Notes under the pieces: generated by a model
The model's input: only the letters and a program-made list of their open reading frames with translations
Told to the model about the DNA's origin: nothing
Database searches by the model: none
DNA from: Cytophagales bacterium UBA2561
GTDB taxonomy: Bacteria > Bacteroidota > Bacteroidia > Cytophagales > Thermoflexibacteraceae
Direction of reading: 5' to 3'
NCBI GenBank assembly: GCA_002340355.1
Contig: DDLX01000043.1
Span: 248,001-312,000, forward strand
DNA: 64,000 nucleotides
In this document: piece after piece, positions 35,026 through 44,953 of the stretch
How the letters are laid out: every line of letters begins with the position of its first letter
Numbering within the stretch: the first letter of the stretch is position 1
Translations under genes and position numbers: made by a program

Positions 35026-35685
35026 ATGAAATACGTTTTTAGTACTCGTTTAGTGGTTTTATTTTTGGGAATCAGTATGGGCTTGTCTTTGGTGGGTTGT
35101 CAACATAGCCCCGAAAAATTGCCCAAACTCAAACAAGCTTTTAAAGCGCAAATTTCAACTTTTGAAAAGCAAAAAGAAAAAGCCAATAAGCACGTTTCCA
35201 ATGGATTGAAGGAAATGACGGTTTTGCAGGAAGTTTTGGCAAATGCTGAAAATACCGATAAAGAATTTAATCGAGTTTATGGAAAGTGGAAAAAAGTCAA
35301 TAATAAAGTTGAAAAATTGTACAAAGAATATGAGCAATTACGTCAAAAAGCGGATGCTTTATTTGATGCCTTAGAGCGCCAAATTACTTCTTTGAAAGAC
35401 GAAAAAAATAAGAAAGATCTGGGTGAAGCCCTTGCTAAATCTCGTGAAAAGTACAATAAAACACTGCAAAATACGCAAGCCTCCATCGACAAACTCCGAA
35501 AATTACATGCCGAAGCCGTTGACCAAGTAAAAGCCCTTGAAGCTGCCGTTGCTATCGGACAATTGGACGACATTAGTGAAGGGATGAAAAGTATTCAATC
35601 ACGGGTTGATGAGGTCATGAAAGAGCTGAATGTCAGTATTTCCGAAAGTAAAGATCTTTATGAAAGTCAAATGGGAAAATTATAA
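35026..35685 (+). CDS. Coiled-coil lipoprotein
   Basis: A 219-residue lipoprotein with lipobox LVGC near residue 25. The mature part is almost entirely helical, rich in Lys, Glu, Gln and Leu with heptad spacing from about residue 35 to 205, so an extended coiled coil in the periplasm is expected. No enzymatic motif was seen. A perfect -7 element TACTTTTG lies at 34980-34987, 39 nt upstream of the ATG, though a matching TTTG element is not well placed. purH follows 55 nt later but has an unrelated function. Confidence 0.75.
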   Translation: MKYVFSTRLVVLFLGISMGLSLVGCQHSPEKLPKLKQAFKAQISTFEKQKEKANKHVSNGLKEMTVLQEVLANAENTDKEFNRVYGKWKKVNNKVEKLYKEYEQLRQKADALFDALERQITSLKDEKNKKDLGEALAKSREKYNKTLQNTQASIDKLRKLHAEAVDQVKALEAAVAIGQLDDISEGMKSIQSRVDEVMKELNVSISESKDLYESQMGKL

Positions 35686-35740
35686 TTTCCTAAATCATCT
35701 ACACATTTCAGAACCTTCAATTTTGTAACTATCTAACAAA

Positions 35741-37261
35741 ATGGTCAAAAAAATAAAAAGCGCACTTATTTCGGTCTTCTACAAAGATGGATTAGCACCG
35801 ATTGTGCAAAAATTAGCCAAACAAAACGTCACCATTTATTCGACAGGAGGCACACAAAAATTTATTGAAGACCTTGGTATTCAAGTCGAAGCAGTTGAAG
35901 AGTTAACTTCTTATCCTTCTATTCTGGGTGGACGCGTCAAAACATTACACCCTAAAGTTTTTGGTGGAATTTTACGAAGAGACGATCATTCTACCGATTT
36001 GGAACAACTTCAAGAATATGAAATTCCTGCCATTGATTTGGTCATCGTGGATTTGTATCCCTTCGAAGAAACTTTAGCCTCAGGAGCTACTCAACAAGAT
36101 ATTATTGAAAAAATTGATATTGGAGGAATCTCATTAATTCGAGCGGCTGCCAAAAATTTTAAAGAAGTTTTAACAGTTTCTTCACGAGAGCAGTATGCTG
36201 AAATTGAAGAGCTTATAACTTTAAAAAATGGAGAAACGGATATTTCAGATCGTCAGAAATTTGCTCGGAAAGCCTTTGGCATTAGCTCTCATTATGATTC
36301 GGCTATTTTCAATTATTTCAATTGCGAAGGAGAAGAGCTTCAGCTCAAACAAAGTATCCAAACGGGAAAAGTTTTGCGATATGGCGAAAATCCACACCAA
36401 AAAGGGGTGTTTTATGGCAATTTAGATGATGCTTTTGAGCAACGAAATGGTAAAGAATTATCTTACAATAATTTAGTAGATATTGATGCGGCGGTAGCTT
36501 TGATTGATGAGTTTGATGAATTGGCGTTCGCGATTCTGAAGCACACCAATGCTTGTGGAATGGCAACAGGAAAAACGGTTAAAGAAGCATATCTTAAAGC
36601 CTTGCAAGCTGACCCAGTTTCTGCATTTGGGGGAGTTTTAATTACGAATAGAGAGGTGGACGAAGATGCTGCCGAAGAACTTCATAAGTTGTTTTTAGAA
36701 GTACTAATTGCACCTTCTTATACACCCGAAGCTCTCGAAATTTTGAAAGGGAAAAAGAATCGTATCGTATTGGTTCGTAAGGATATAGATTACCCTAAGA
36801 AGCAATTTAAGACCTTACTTCATGGCGTTATTGAGCAAGATAAGGATTTGGCAATGGAAACGATGGATACTTTTAAGGTCATTACCCAACGTCAGCCTAC
36901 GGATAACGAATTAAGTTCTTTGGAATTTGCCTTGAAATTGGTCAAACATGCCAAGTCAAATACGATTGTTTTAGCTAAAAAAGGTCAATTATTTGCCAGT
37001 GGTGTAGGACAAACTTCACGAGTGGATTCCTTACAACAAGCCATTGCTAAAGCTAAGCATTTTGGTTTTGATTTGAAAGAGGCAGTCATGGCATCTGATG
37101 CGTTTTTCCCATTTCCTGATTGTGTAGAAATTGCTAATGCTGAGGGAATTAAGGCAGTTGTACAACCTGGAGGATCGATTAAAGATCAACTTTCTATTGA
37201 GTATTGTAATAAGAATGAAGTAACAATGGTCTTTACAGGTGTTCGGCACTTTAAACACTAA
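35741..37261 (+). CDS. purH: Bifunctional AICAR formyltransferase/IMP cyclohydrolase
   Basis: Catalyses the last two steps of de novo IMP synthesis. The 506-residue protein starts with the cyclohydrolase (MGS-like) domain: IYSTGGTQKFIEDLG near residue 31, and RVKTLHPKVFGGIL near residue 65. The formyltransferase domain follows with RYGENPHQKG near residue 212, the catalytic Lys-His of AILKHTNACGMA near residue 265, and PFPDCVEIANAEGIKAVVQPGGS near the end. Length is normal. It stands alone, ends in a strong terminator, and complements guaA and prs elsewhere in the window. Confidence 0.98.
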   Translation: MVKKIKSALISVFYKDGLAPIVQKLAKQNVTIYSTGGTQKFIEDLGIQVEAVEELTSYPSILGGRVKTLHPKVFGGILRRDDHSTDLEQLQEYEIPAIDLVIVDLYPFEETLASGATQQDIIEKIDIGGISLIRAAAKNFKEVLTVSSREQYAEIEELITLKNGETDISDRQKFARKAFGISSHYDSAIFNYFNCEGEELQLKQSIQTGKVLRYGENPHQKGVFYGNLDDAFEQRNGKELSYNNLVDIDAAVALIDEFDELAFAILKHTNACGMATGKTVKEAYLKALQADPVSAFGGVLITNREVDEDAAEELHKLFLEVLIAPSYTPEALEILKGKKNRIVLVRKDIDYPKKQFKTLLHGVIEQDKDLAMETMDTFKVITQRQPTDNELSSLEFALKLVKHAKSNTIVLAKKGQLFASGVGQTSRVDSLQQAIAKAKHFGFDLKEAVMASDAFFPFPDCVEIANAEGIKAVVQPGGSIKDQLSIEYCNKNEVTMVFTGVRHFKH

Positions 37262-37288
37262 TAATATTATTTATTATGCTAATATTAT

Positions 37289-37326
37289 ACCTTGCTAAAT
37301 TTTATAAAACTTAGCAAGGTTTTTTT
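37289..37326 (+). terminator. Terminator of purH
   Basis: A perfect 10-bp stem (ACCTTGCTAA at 37289-37298 with its complement at 37311-37320) is followed by T6. Confidence 0.9.
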
Positions 37327-37368
37327 ACGAAAAACACACAATTATATCATTTTAATATTTAATATAAT

Positions 37369-38301
37369 CTAATCAAGATTAATACACCAGTCAGGTAAAA
37401 TATCATAATTTGTTCGGTTCAGATTTTCACGATGTGTCAGTAAACGAACACTTTGCGCCTGAATTTGAATATTTAGTTTTTCAAATATTCCAATTACTTC
37501 ACCATCCAATTGCAATAAACGAGGTTTGTCAAAAGTGATTTCAGCCTGTTCGGTACTAATCAATAAACGGTGTTGATCTTCCATAAATTTGTCGTCCCAT
37601 GTCGATAAACCTGCTTTAATGAGGTCCGATAAATGAATATTTTCAATTACGGCTAGTTCAAATTTTCCATCCAAAGGATTACTAACAGTATTAATTGGAA
37701 TACCTGTTCCATATTTTCGAGCATTACAAATTGCAATCATAATTCCCTCACTTCTAAATACCTCTCCGTTTGCTTTTATCATGAATTGAAAAACCTCTTG
37801 TTCTTGTAATTCCTCAAATAAGTACTTGGCATATGTTCCTAATCCTCGTGCTTCATCGTTGGCAAAAGCTCCTACTACATTTGCATTTGCACCAACATCG
37901 CCAATATGAATCATAGTTTCATCATTTACCTGTACCAAATCCAGAGCAATAACTAAATTTGAAAGTAAGAGATGTTTGAATTCTTCAATTGGTTCTGCTT
38001 TTATTCCTAATTCGGTTGCCATGCCATTTGCTGAACCAAGTGGAATAATGCCCATTGAATAAGAGGTATTTTGAATGGCTTTAGCAGTAATCAAAACAGT
38101 ACCATCTCCACCTGCAGTAATAATTTTATGAGGCTTTAATTCGTTGACAATCTGTTTAATATGTTTCACATCTTCATGACCAGTGGTTTTGAAGATATGA
38201 AATTCGATACCATATTGGAAACAAAATTGTTCTGCCTCTTCGAGGAACGTAGTTTTATCAATGTCGCCCGAAATGGGATTTAGAATTAGTAAAATTTTCA
38301 T
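37369..38301 (-). CDS. Diacylglycerol kinase-family lipid kinase
   Basis: A 310-residue soluble lipid kinase of the DagK/YegS group. The catalytic-domain marks are ILNPISG at the N-terminus, the nucleotide-binding ITAGGDGTVL near residue 64, and the IIPLGSANGMATELG block near residue 85 (the usual form is PLGTxND; Asn is kept but Asp is not). It likely phosphorylates diacylglycerol or a related membrane lipid at the cytosolic face. It overlaps the upstream App1-like phosphatase gene by 4 nt (ATGA), so the two are translationally coupled. Confidence 0.9.
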   Translation of the reverse strand: MKILLILNPISGDIDKTTFLEEAEQFCFQYGIEFHIFKTTGHEDVKHIKQIVNELKPHKIITAGGDGTVLITAKAIQNTSYSMGIIPLGSANGMATELGIKAEPIEEFKHLLLSNLVIALDLVQVNDETMIHIGDVGANANVVGAFANDEARGLGTYAKYLFEELQEQEVFQFMIKANGEVFRSEGIMIAICNARKYGTGIPINTVSNPLDGKFELAVIENIHLSDLIKAGLSTWDDKFMEDQHRLLISTEQAEITFDKPRLLQLDGEVIGIFEKLNIQIQAQSVRLLTHRENLNRTNYDILPDWCINLD

Positions 38302-39206
38302 GGTTTAAGTAGGGAATATTGTTCATTTGAGGTAAAATAAGTGACCTCAATTCCGATGGATTTGAGGGTGGTAATTTGGGTTTGCTGGCGATTTGAGGGT
38401 TTTTCTTTGGTTTGTCGAATATACACTTGTTTGATTTGATTAGGGTAAGTTTGTGCTATTTCGGTATAAATTTCGACATCTCTTTGTGAATCATCTCCTA
38501 ATAAGATAAATTGTTTATGTTTAGAATTTTCTAAAATAAATCGAATGTAATCTATTTTATAATTTCTTCCTTTTTTAGGTCGGAGAAGTTGCTGAAATTT
38601 CAAATAAGAAGTCAATAAAAGAGGTCCTTTTGGTAATTGATGATGTTCAATAAAACTAGTTAAAATAAAAAATAAATTACTTTCGCTTTTAGATAAATAA
38701 AAAACTCTGGCATGTTGTTGTTTGGCAGAGTCGAGGACTTTCTGCGTGAAATCAATAACCTCTCGTTTTTGTGGTTTTTTGAATAAGATTGTCCCAATTC
38801 GTTTAAAAATGTGAGCTGTATAGGATTTTACAATTGTATCATCAATATCGGAAATAATATCAAAATCACTTGACGTATCCTGAAAAACAGTAGGATACTG
38901 TTGGATAATTGGAAGAAGATGATTTTGAGTATCGGTTATAGTGATATTTTCAGGAATTAAAAAATCAGTTACCAATTGAAAACTACCTTTATAATTGGTG
39001 GTTGTTTCAATAGTTTGGGTAGAAGTATGAATTAAAATTTTTTGATTACTATATCCTGCACAAAAATAGGAATATAAAACGCGAAGTAAATTCCTAAAAT
39101 CCCATCGAGGATTTTTTTCAAAAAAAGGCATTTTACGGAGTACATTTCCTACAATTAAGGTTTTGTCTTGGAAATGAATGCTAGATAATCGCCAAACTAT
39201 TGCCAT
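38298..39206 (-). CDS. App1-like phosphatidate phosphatase (DUF2183)
   Basis: A 302-residue protein with a C-terminal HAD-type domain of the App1/DUF2183 family. The catalytic DxDxT motif is SDIDDTIVKS near residue 118, with the later LLGDDSQRDVEIY motif near residue 240 supplying the acidic metal ligands. The N-terminal 100 residues form the usual beta-rich extension. Yeast App1 is a phosphatidate phosphatase, so the enzyme is expected to make diacylglycerol from phosphatidate. It is directly coupled to a diacylglycerol-kinase-like gene, which runs the opposite reaction. No signal peptide is seen, which suggests cytosolic action at membranes. Confidence 0.9.
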   Translation of the reverse strand: MAIVWRLSSIHFQDKTLIVGNVLRKMPFFEKNPRWDFRNLLRVLYSYFCAGYSNQKILIHTSTQTIETTTNYKGSFQLVTDFLIPENITITDTQNHLLPIIQQYPTVFQDTSSDFDIISDIDDTIVKSYTAHIFKRIGTILFKKPQKREVIDFTQKVLDSAKQQHARVFYLSKSESNLFFILTSFIEHHQLPKGPLLLTSYLKFQQLLRPKKGRNYKIDYIRFILENSKHKQFILLGDDSQRDVEIYTEIAQTYPNQIKQVYIRQTKEKPSNRQQTQITTLKSIGIEVTYFTSNEQYSLLKP

Positions 39207-39272
39207 GACTTTTTGAAGAAAATTTAGATAATTTAAGAAAAATATTCAAAAAAAATCAGTTAAAATTTATAT

Positions 39273-41387
39273 TTATAAAATGGGTTTAGGTAAATATACA
39301 ATCACTTCTGTTCCTTTCTCAACCTCTGAAAAAACCTCTAATTTTCCTTGGTGTTCTTCTATAATTTGTTGAGTGATAGTTAAGCCTAAACCTGAGTTTT
39401 CGGTTTGAGATTTGGTACTAAATAACGGCTTGAAAATATCTTCTTGAATTTCAGAAGGAATACCACAACCATTATCTTTAATTGATATTATAGCATATTT
39501 CTCATTTTCAGAGGTTTGCAATTCAATTTTGCCTCTACCATTTAGAGCTTCTTCGGCATTGAATAATAAATTAATGAATGCCTGATTAATTTTGGCAGGA
39601 AAACCATCCAAATATAAATCTTGAGAGAAAAATGATTTTTTCAGTTCAATCTTACCCATAAAGCGATTTCCTAGAATCACCAAAATAGCCTCTAAATTAT
39701 CATGTAAATTTATTATTTTCGGCTCATTTTCATCTAAACGAACAAAAGTTTGTAGGCTACGTACTACTTTGATAACTCGTTTTATACCTATCTGAATGTC
39801 TTGTAAAGTATAGGATAGATTTTCTTTGAAATCTTCGTTAAATTCTAATTCTTCTTTTAATTCTAATAGTTCTTTTTTGAGGTCTTGAAGTGTCTTTAAA
39901 TCCGTAATATTTTCAAGTTGTTGGTACTTATCCAATATTTCCCAAAGTTCTTCATGTAAGGTTTCTAAACTTTGGACTCCTCCTGATACATAGTTTATAG
40001 GGTTATTAATTTCATGGGCAATACTTGCAGTTAAAACACCTAATGAGTTCATTTTTTCGGATTGAACTAACTGACTTTGTGTATTTTGTAAGTTTATTAG
40101 TGTGTCTTCAAGGTGTTCATTTTGTTGTTTCATTTCCTCCTTTTGCTGACTAATTTCCTCATTTTTTTGATGAATGGCTTCAGATTGTTGTATAATTTTA
40201 TAATTGGCTCGTTCAAGTTTTCGATAAGAATATTGGATACGATTTCGGTTTTGATTAATAATAACAGCGATGATAACTGACATGATTAAAGTAACAAAAA
40301 TAATTAGCATAATTCCATTTTGTTTTTCTGTTTGCTTTTCATGCGAAACTCTTAGTAATGCCAATTCACTTTTCTCTTTTTGATATTCATAAAACTCTAT
40401 TTTCCTTCGGTTATGTTTTGCAAATAAACTATCACTATATTGCACGTAAGCGGCTTGGTATTCATAAGCCTTTTCAAATTGCTTTCGTAGCTTCATGATT
40501 TTATGCAATACTCCGTAAGCTTCATAAATTTTTTGTTTGGCTTGGATTTCTATAGCTAATTCTAAGGACTGATTTAGAAGATGTTCTGCTGAGTCAATTT
40601 CATTTCGAGAAAGAAGAATTTCTCCTAAGACTCGATAGACTACTAATTCAATACGCTTACTATTAAATTCTTTAGAATAATAAAGACTCTTTTGTAGGTA
40701 AGGTATTGCCTTATCATACTGTTTTTGCATAAAAAAAGACTCTCCTAAGTTATCGTATAAATAAGGTAAGATTTTTGAATTTTCTCGGTGAGCAAGTGGG
40801 AGAGCTTGATTAAAAATATATTCTGCCGAATCATAGTTTTCTAAGACAACGTGTTGCCATCCAATATTATTAAAAGTTAAAAGTATATTTTTAGTATCTC
40901 CGATTTTTTGAAATATCAAATTTGCCTGATGAAAGTTTTCTAAGGCTACCAAACGGTCTTTTAAATTACCGTAAATATTTCCTAAGTTTAAGAAAGCTAA
41001 TCCTTTAGCTCTTATACAATCATGGTTTCTAGCGATTTCTAAACATAACTGGTGATAAGTTAGTGTTTTATTTAAGTTTCCTTTTGCCCATTCTAATTGC
41101 CCTAAATGGCTGTATATTAAGGCTTCTTGCTGATGATTTCGAAATTTTTGGCTTAGTGTCAAGGCTTCCTTAGCGTGCATTTCACTTTGATTGGGATTGA
41201 AATCCTGATATCGTCCCATCAAAGTTGTCCTAATTTTTAATTCTGTTTGTGGGGAAATGTTTTGGGTGAGTTGATTCTCCAGACTATCTAATTCTGAAGG
41301 TTTCATTTGAGCAAATCCCCATTTTTGAATAAAAAGTAAATTAATAATTATAATTGATTGAATCGCCAAAAAGCGTAATTTTAACAT
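39273..41387 (-). CDS. TPR sensor histidine kinase
   Basis: A 704-residue kinase. A signal peptide (up to KWGFAQ) is followed by about seven tetratricopeptide repeats in the periplasm (residues about 55-340), one membrane helix near residue 360, a Gln/Glu-rich coiled coil, the H-box MNSLGVLTASIAHEINNPIN (His about 458), an acidic spacer (ELKEELEFNEDF) and a HATPase domain (KDNGCGIP, NSGLGLTITQQI). There is no receiver domain and no adjacent response regulator. The same architecture recurs at 53554 and 55748. It is divergent from fumC. Confidence 0.93.
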   Translation of the reverse strand: MLKLRFLAIQSIIIINLLFIQKWGFAQMKPSELDSLENQLTQNISPQTELKIRTTLMGRYQDFNPNQSEMHAKEALTLSQKFRNHQQEALIYSHLGQLEWAKGNLNKTLTYHQLCLEIARNHDCIRAKGLAFLNLGNIYGNLKDRLVALENFHQANLIFQKIGDTKNILLTFNNIGWQHVVLENYDSAEYIFNQALPLAHRENSKILPYLYDNLGESFFMQKQYDKAIPYLQKSLYYSKEFNSKRIELVVYRVLGEILLSRNEIDSAEHLLNQSLELAIEIQAKQKIYEAYGVLHKIMKLRKQFEKAYEYQAAYVQYSDSLFAKHNRRKIEFYEYQKEKSELALLRVSHEKQTEKQNGIMLIIFVTLIMSVIIAVIINQNRNRIQYSYRKLERANYKIIQQSEAIHQKNEEISQQKEEMKQQNEHLEDTLINLQNTQSQLVQSEKMNSLGVLTASIAHEINNPINYVSGGVQSLETLHEELWEILDKYQQLENITDLKTLQDLKKELLELKEELEFNEDFKENLSYTLQDIQIGIKRVIKVVRSLQTFVRLDENEPKIINLHDNLEAILVILGNRFMGKIELKKSFFSQDLYLDGFPAKINQAFINLLFNAEEALNGRGKIELQTSENEKYAIISIKDNGCGIPSEIQEDIFKPLFSTKSQTENSGLGLTITQQIIEEHQGKLEVFSEVEKGTEVIVYLPKPIL

Positions 41388-41738
41388 TTTAATATTGTAT
41401 TTAACTCAGAAAGCACATTTGTAAATTAAAAAATAAATAATACAAAAAATAGTCTGTAGAGCGTAGAGCTTAATTTTTTTTACTCAAAATTAATAATTAA
41501 ATACAGTTGGTAATCTACGTTTTTTTGAGTAAAAAATATTATTTATCTTGTTTTTAACAACTTTCATTTATTGAAATATCATTTTCTGTTTCGAACCTGA
41601 TAAAAGTCATTGTTTGGTACAATTACCTGTCAGACTTTTAAGACCTAGTAAACAAAGTTTCTCTATTTCAGCTACTTTTTGTTATTTCTTGATAATATTT
41701 TTAATATAAATAATTCGAATCTCTAAAATTCAAATAAA
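41388..41738. other. Intergenic region between a TPR kinase and fumC, with an inverted repeat
   Basis: No coding frame. A perfect 14-bp inverted repeat TTTTTTACTCAAAA (41476-41489) and its complement (41523-41536) flank a 33-nt spacer. CGTAGA near 41462 and TCTACG near 41514 form a second, interleaved dyad. Promoters for both divergent genes must lie here but were not resolved. Confidence 0.55.
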
Positions 41739-43139
41739 ATGGAATACCGAATCGAACATGATACGATGGGTGAAGTAAAAGTGCCTGCGGATAAATTCTG
41801 GGGCGCACAAACGCAACGCTCTCTACAAAATTTTACGATTGGTGGTGAAACGATGAAAATGCCTCTGGAAGTGATTCGGGCATTTGCAATTTTGAAAAGA
41901 TCTGCAGCTCAGGCAAACGCAGAATTGGGTGTATTACCTGCTGAAAATGCAGAATTGATTACACAAGTTTGTGATGAAATTTTAGAGGGAAAATTAGACG
42001 AGCAATTTCCATTAGTCGTTTGGCAAACAGGCTCAGGTACACAGTCTAATATGAATGTGAATGAGGTTGTTGCGAACCGAGCGCATGTTGTGAGAGGTGG
42101 AACTTTGACCGATTCGAAAAAGACGATTCATCCAAATGATGACGTGAATAAATCACAATCTTCGAATGATACTTTCCCTACGGCGATGCACATCGCAGCA
42201 TATCGGTATTTGACGAATGAAACACTCCCTAAAATGAAAACATTGCGGGATACGTTGGCAGAAAAAGCTGAAGCAAATAAGGATGTCGTTAAGATTGGAC
42301 GAACGCATTTTATGGATGCGACTCCTTTGACTTTGGGAATGGAATTTTCAGGATATGTAGCGCAATTAGACCATGCTATCAAGGCGATTGAGTTTGCTTT
42401 AGAACACGTTTCAGAATTGGCTTTGGGTGGAACAGCCGTTGGAACAGGTTTGAATACGCCTCAAGGATATGATGTTTTAGTAGCTGAAAAAATTGCTGGA
42501 TTTACAGGTTTGCCATTCAAAACCGCCCCTAACAAATTTGAAGCATTAGCGGCACATGATGGCTTAGTTGGACTTTCGGGGGCATTGAAAAAAACAGCCG
42601 TTAGTTTGATGAAAATCGGCAATGATATTCGAATGTTGGCTTCGGGTCCTCGATGTGGTATTGGTGAAATCTTGATTCCTGAAAATGAGCCAGGCTCTTC
42701 GATTATGCCAGGTAAAGTGAATCCAACTCAGTGTGAAGCCATGACGATGGTTTGCGCTCAAGTTATCGGTATGGATGCAGCTGTTTCGGTTGGTGGTTCA
42801 AATGGACATTTTGAATTGAATGTTTTCAAACCAATGTTGATTTATAACGTCTTGACTTCGGCTCGTTTGATTGGAGATGCTTGTGATTCATTCAATAAAA
42901 ATTGTGCGGTAGGTATTGAGCCTAATCTTCCTGTTATTGCTCAAAACTTGGAAAATTCTTTGATGTTAGTAACGGCATTGAATACGCATATCGGTTACGA
43001 AAAAGCGGCTAAGATTGCCAAAAAAGCACACAAAGAAGGAACTTCTTTACGAGAAGCTGCTATTGCACTAGAATACTTGACTTCTGAACAATATGACGAG
43101 TGGGTACGCCCCGAAGACATGATTGGAAGTTTGAAATAA
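41739..43139 (+). CDS. fumC: Fumarate hydratase, class II
   Basis: TCA-cycle fumarase without an iron-sulfur cluster. The 466-residue protein shows the family blocks GSGTQSNMNVNEV near residue 98, NKSQSSNDTFPTAMH near 140, the catalytic His of KIGRTHFMDATPL near 188 and the fumarate-lyase signature GSSIMPGKVNPTQ near 318. Length is normal. It is convergent with eno; both end at the bidirectional terminator between them. Confidence 0.98.
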   Translation: MEYRIEHDTMGEVKVPADKFWGAQTQRSLQNFTIGGETMKMPLEVIRAFAILKRSAAQANAELGVLPAENAELITQVCDEILEGKLDEQFPLVVWQTGSGTQSNMNVNEVVANRAHVVRGGTLTDSKKTIHPNDDVNKSQSSNDTFPTAMHIAAYRYLTNETLPKMKTLRDTLAEKAEANKDVVKIGRTHFMDATPLTLGMEFSGYVAQLDHAIKAIEFALEHVSELALGGTAVGTGLNTPQGYDVLVAEKIAGFTGLPFKTAPNKFEALAAHDGLVGLSGALKKTAVSLMKIGNDIRMLASGPRCGIGEILIPENEPGSSIMPGKVNPTQCEAMTMVCAQVIGMDAAVSVGGSNGHFELNVFKPMLIYNVLTSARLIGDACDSFNKNCAVGIEPNLPVIAQNLENSLMLVTALNTHIGYEKAAKIAKKAHKEGTSLREAAIALEYLTSEQYDEWVRPEDMIGSLK

Positions 43140-43145
43140 TTAATA

Positions 43146-43184
43146 AAAAAACCGATAAAGCTCTTGAAACTTTATCGGTTTTTT
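43146..43184 (+). terminator. Bidirectional terminator between fumC and eno
   Basis: A 15-nt arm ending CCGATAAAG (43146-43160) pairs with CTTTATCGG and the following T-run (43170-43184), with a nine-base loop. A-runs and T-runs on both sides allow termination in both directions. Confidence 0.88.
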
Positions 43185-43212
43185 ATTGTTCAAAAGGTAA
43201 TGAATTACCAGA

Positions 43213-44496
43213 TTATGCTTTCAAAATACTAGTACCGGGATAGTAAGCTGTTTCACCTAATTCCTCTTCGATACGAAGCAATTGATTGTATTTAGCGATA
43301 CGGTCAGAACGAGAAATTGACCCCGTTTTGATTTGTCCACAATTTAAGGCAACTGCCAAATCTGCAATAGTTGTATCTTCGGTTTCGCCTGAACGGTGTG
43401 ACATTACACTCGTATAAGATGAACGGTGTGCCATTGTAACCGCATCAATAGTTTCGGTCAAGCTACCAATTTGATTTACTTTTACTAAGATAGAGTTTGC
43501 AATCTGGTTATCAATTCCTTGTTTGAGTCGATTTACATTTGTTACAAACAAATCATCCCCAACTAATTGAACCTTATCACCGATGGCTTCAGTAACAGCT
43601 TTCCAACCTTCCCAGTCATCTTCATCCATACCATCTTCAATTGAAATAATTGGATATTTATCAGCCCATTCTTTCCAGTAACTTGCCATTTCTGACGAAG
43701 TTAATTTATCACCAGTAGATTTATGGAAGTGATACACTTTCTCTTCTCGGTCATAAAATTCAGAGCTTGCCGCATCCATCGCAATAAAGATTTCTTCTCC
43801 AGGTTTGTAGCCTGCTTTTTCGATAGCCTGCAAAACTACTTTGAGTGCTTCTTCATTGGACTTGATGTTAGGGGCAAAACCACCTTCATCCCCGACATTA
43901 GTTGAAAGTCCCTGAGATTGAAGTACTTTTTTGAGATTATGAAAAACTTCTGCTCCCATCTGTAACGCCTGAGCAAAAGAATCCGCTTTGACAGGCATAA
44001 TCATAAACTCCTGAAAATCAATAGAATTATCCGCATGGCTACCCCCGTTTAAGATATTCATCATGGGAACAGGCAAGGTTGCTGCATTGACACCACCAAT
44101 ATATCGATATAGTGGAAGCCCCGCTTCTTGGGCGGCAGCTTTGGCAGTTGCCAAGGAAACCCCCAAAATGGCATTTGCTCCTAATTTTGCTTTGTTGGGT
44201 GTGCCATCCAGTTCGAGCATGATTTGGTCGAGCAGTTTTTGCTCAAAGACAGAAAGTCCCAACAGTTCTTCTGCCAAAATATCATTAATATTATGGACAG
44301 CTTTGGTTACACCTTTACCCAAATATGCCTCATCGCCATCTCGCAATTCTACAGCTTCATGGGTTCCTGTCGAAGCTCCCGAAGGTACTGCAGCACGCCC
44401 AATGATTCCACTTTGCGTCTCGACTTCGACTTCAATAGTGGGATTACCTCGAGAATCAAGAATTTGTCTGCCAACAATGTTCTGAATGTACGTCAT
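43213..44496 (-). CDS. eno: Enolase
   Basis: Glycolytic 2-phosphoglycerate dehydratase. The 427-residue protein has RQILDSRGNPTIEVEV at the N-terminus, the GASTGTHEAVELRD loop near residue 40, IGDDLFVTN (magnesium ligand) near residue 315 and the enolase signature region ILVKVNQIGSLTET followed by SHRSGETEDT near residue 372. Length and start are standard. It is transcribed toward fumC and ends at their shared terminator. A TATATTTG element on the minus strand at 44599-44606 may be its promoter, but the upstream element is not clear. Confidence 0.98.
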   Translation of the reverse strand: MTYIQNIVGRQILDSRGNPTIEVEVETQSGIIGRAAVPSGASTGTHEAVELRDGDEAYLGKGVTKAVHNINDILAEELLGLSVFEQKLLDQIMLELDGTPNKAKLGANAILGVSLATAKAAAQEAGLPLYRYIGGVNAATLPVPMMNILNGGSHADNSIDFQEFMIMPVKADSFAQALQMGAEVFHNLKKVLQSQGLSTNVGDEGGFAPNIKSNEEALKVVLQAIEKAGYKPGEEIFIAMDAASSEFYDREEKVYHFHKSTGDKLTSSEMASYWKEWADKYPIISIEDGMDEDDWEGWKAVTEAIGDKVQLVGDDLFVTNVNRLKQGIDNQIANSILVKVNQIGSLTETIDAVTMAHRSSYTSVMSHRSGETEDTTIADLAVALNCGQIKTGSISRSDRIAKYNQLLRIEEELGETAYYPGTSILKA

Positions 44497-44953
44497 CTCT
44501 TTCTTTAAGGGGTTAGTTTAAAAATCCTGTTGAACAAAACCCTTTTTTTGTCCGTGATTTTTTTGAGTTATCTTATTGAATTGTCGTGATATAATGTTCA
44601 AATATACACATTGGGAACTTGAAAACGAGTTGAGAAAGGAGATTTTCCATGAATTGATGACAAATCAATTTGCTCTCAGTTTATCAAATATGAGAAGTGT
44701 GATACTAAAAACGATTGTCTTGTAAAGGGATAAAGAGGAAAATGTTGATGAGTAATTCCTACAAGATGTATTATAGAAATATCAGAGGTAAGATATAATC
44801 ATTTAACTGTTTTTACCTTGAAAAGGCAAATTTGATAGATTAATAATACTTTATTTTTTAGTTAATTATCAATTGGTTTAAGAATATTACAAAAAAGTCT
44901 TATTTTTTTGATTTTGGAAATGAATTCGTTAGCTTACAATCAAAAAATAAAAT
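44497..44953. other. Long intergenic region between divergent eno and patatin-like genes
   Basis: 457 nt without a supportable coding frame. It contains TATATTTG facing eno (44599-44606), a small AATTGAT hairpin near 44656, and a weak GGTAA/TTACC hairpin near 44790-44820. No RNA gene was recognised. Confidence 0.45.
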
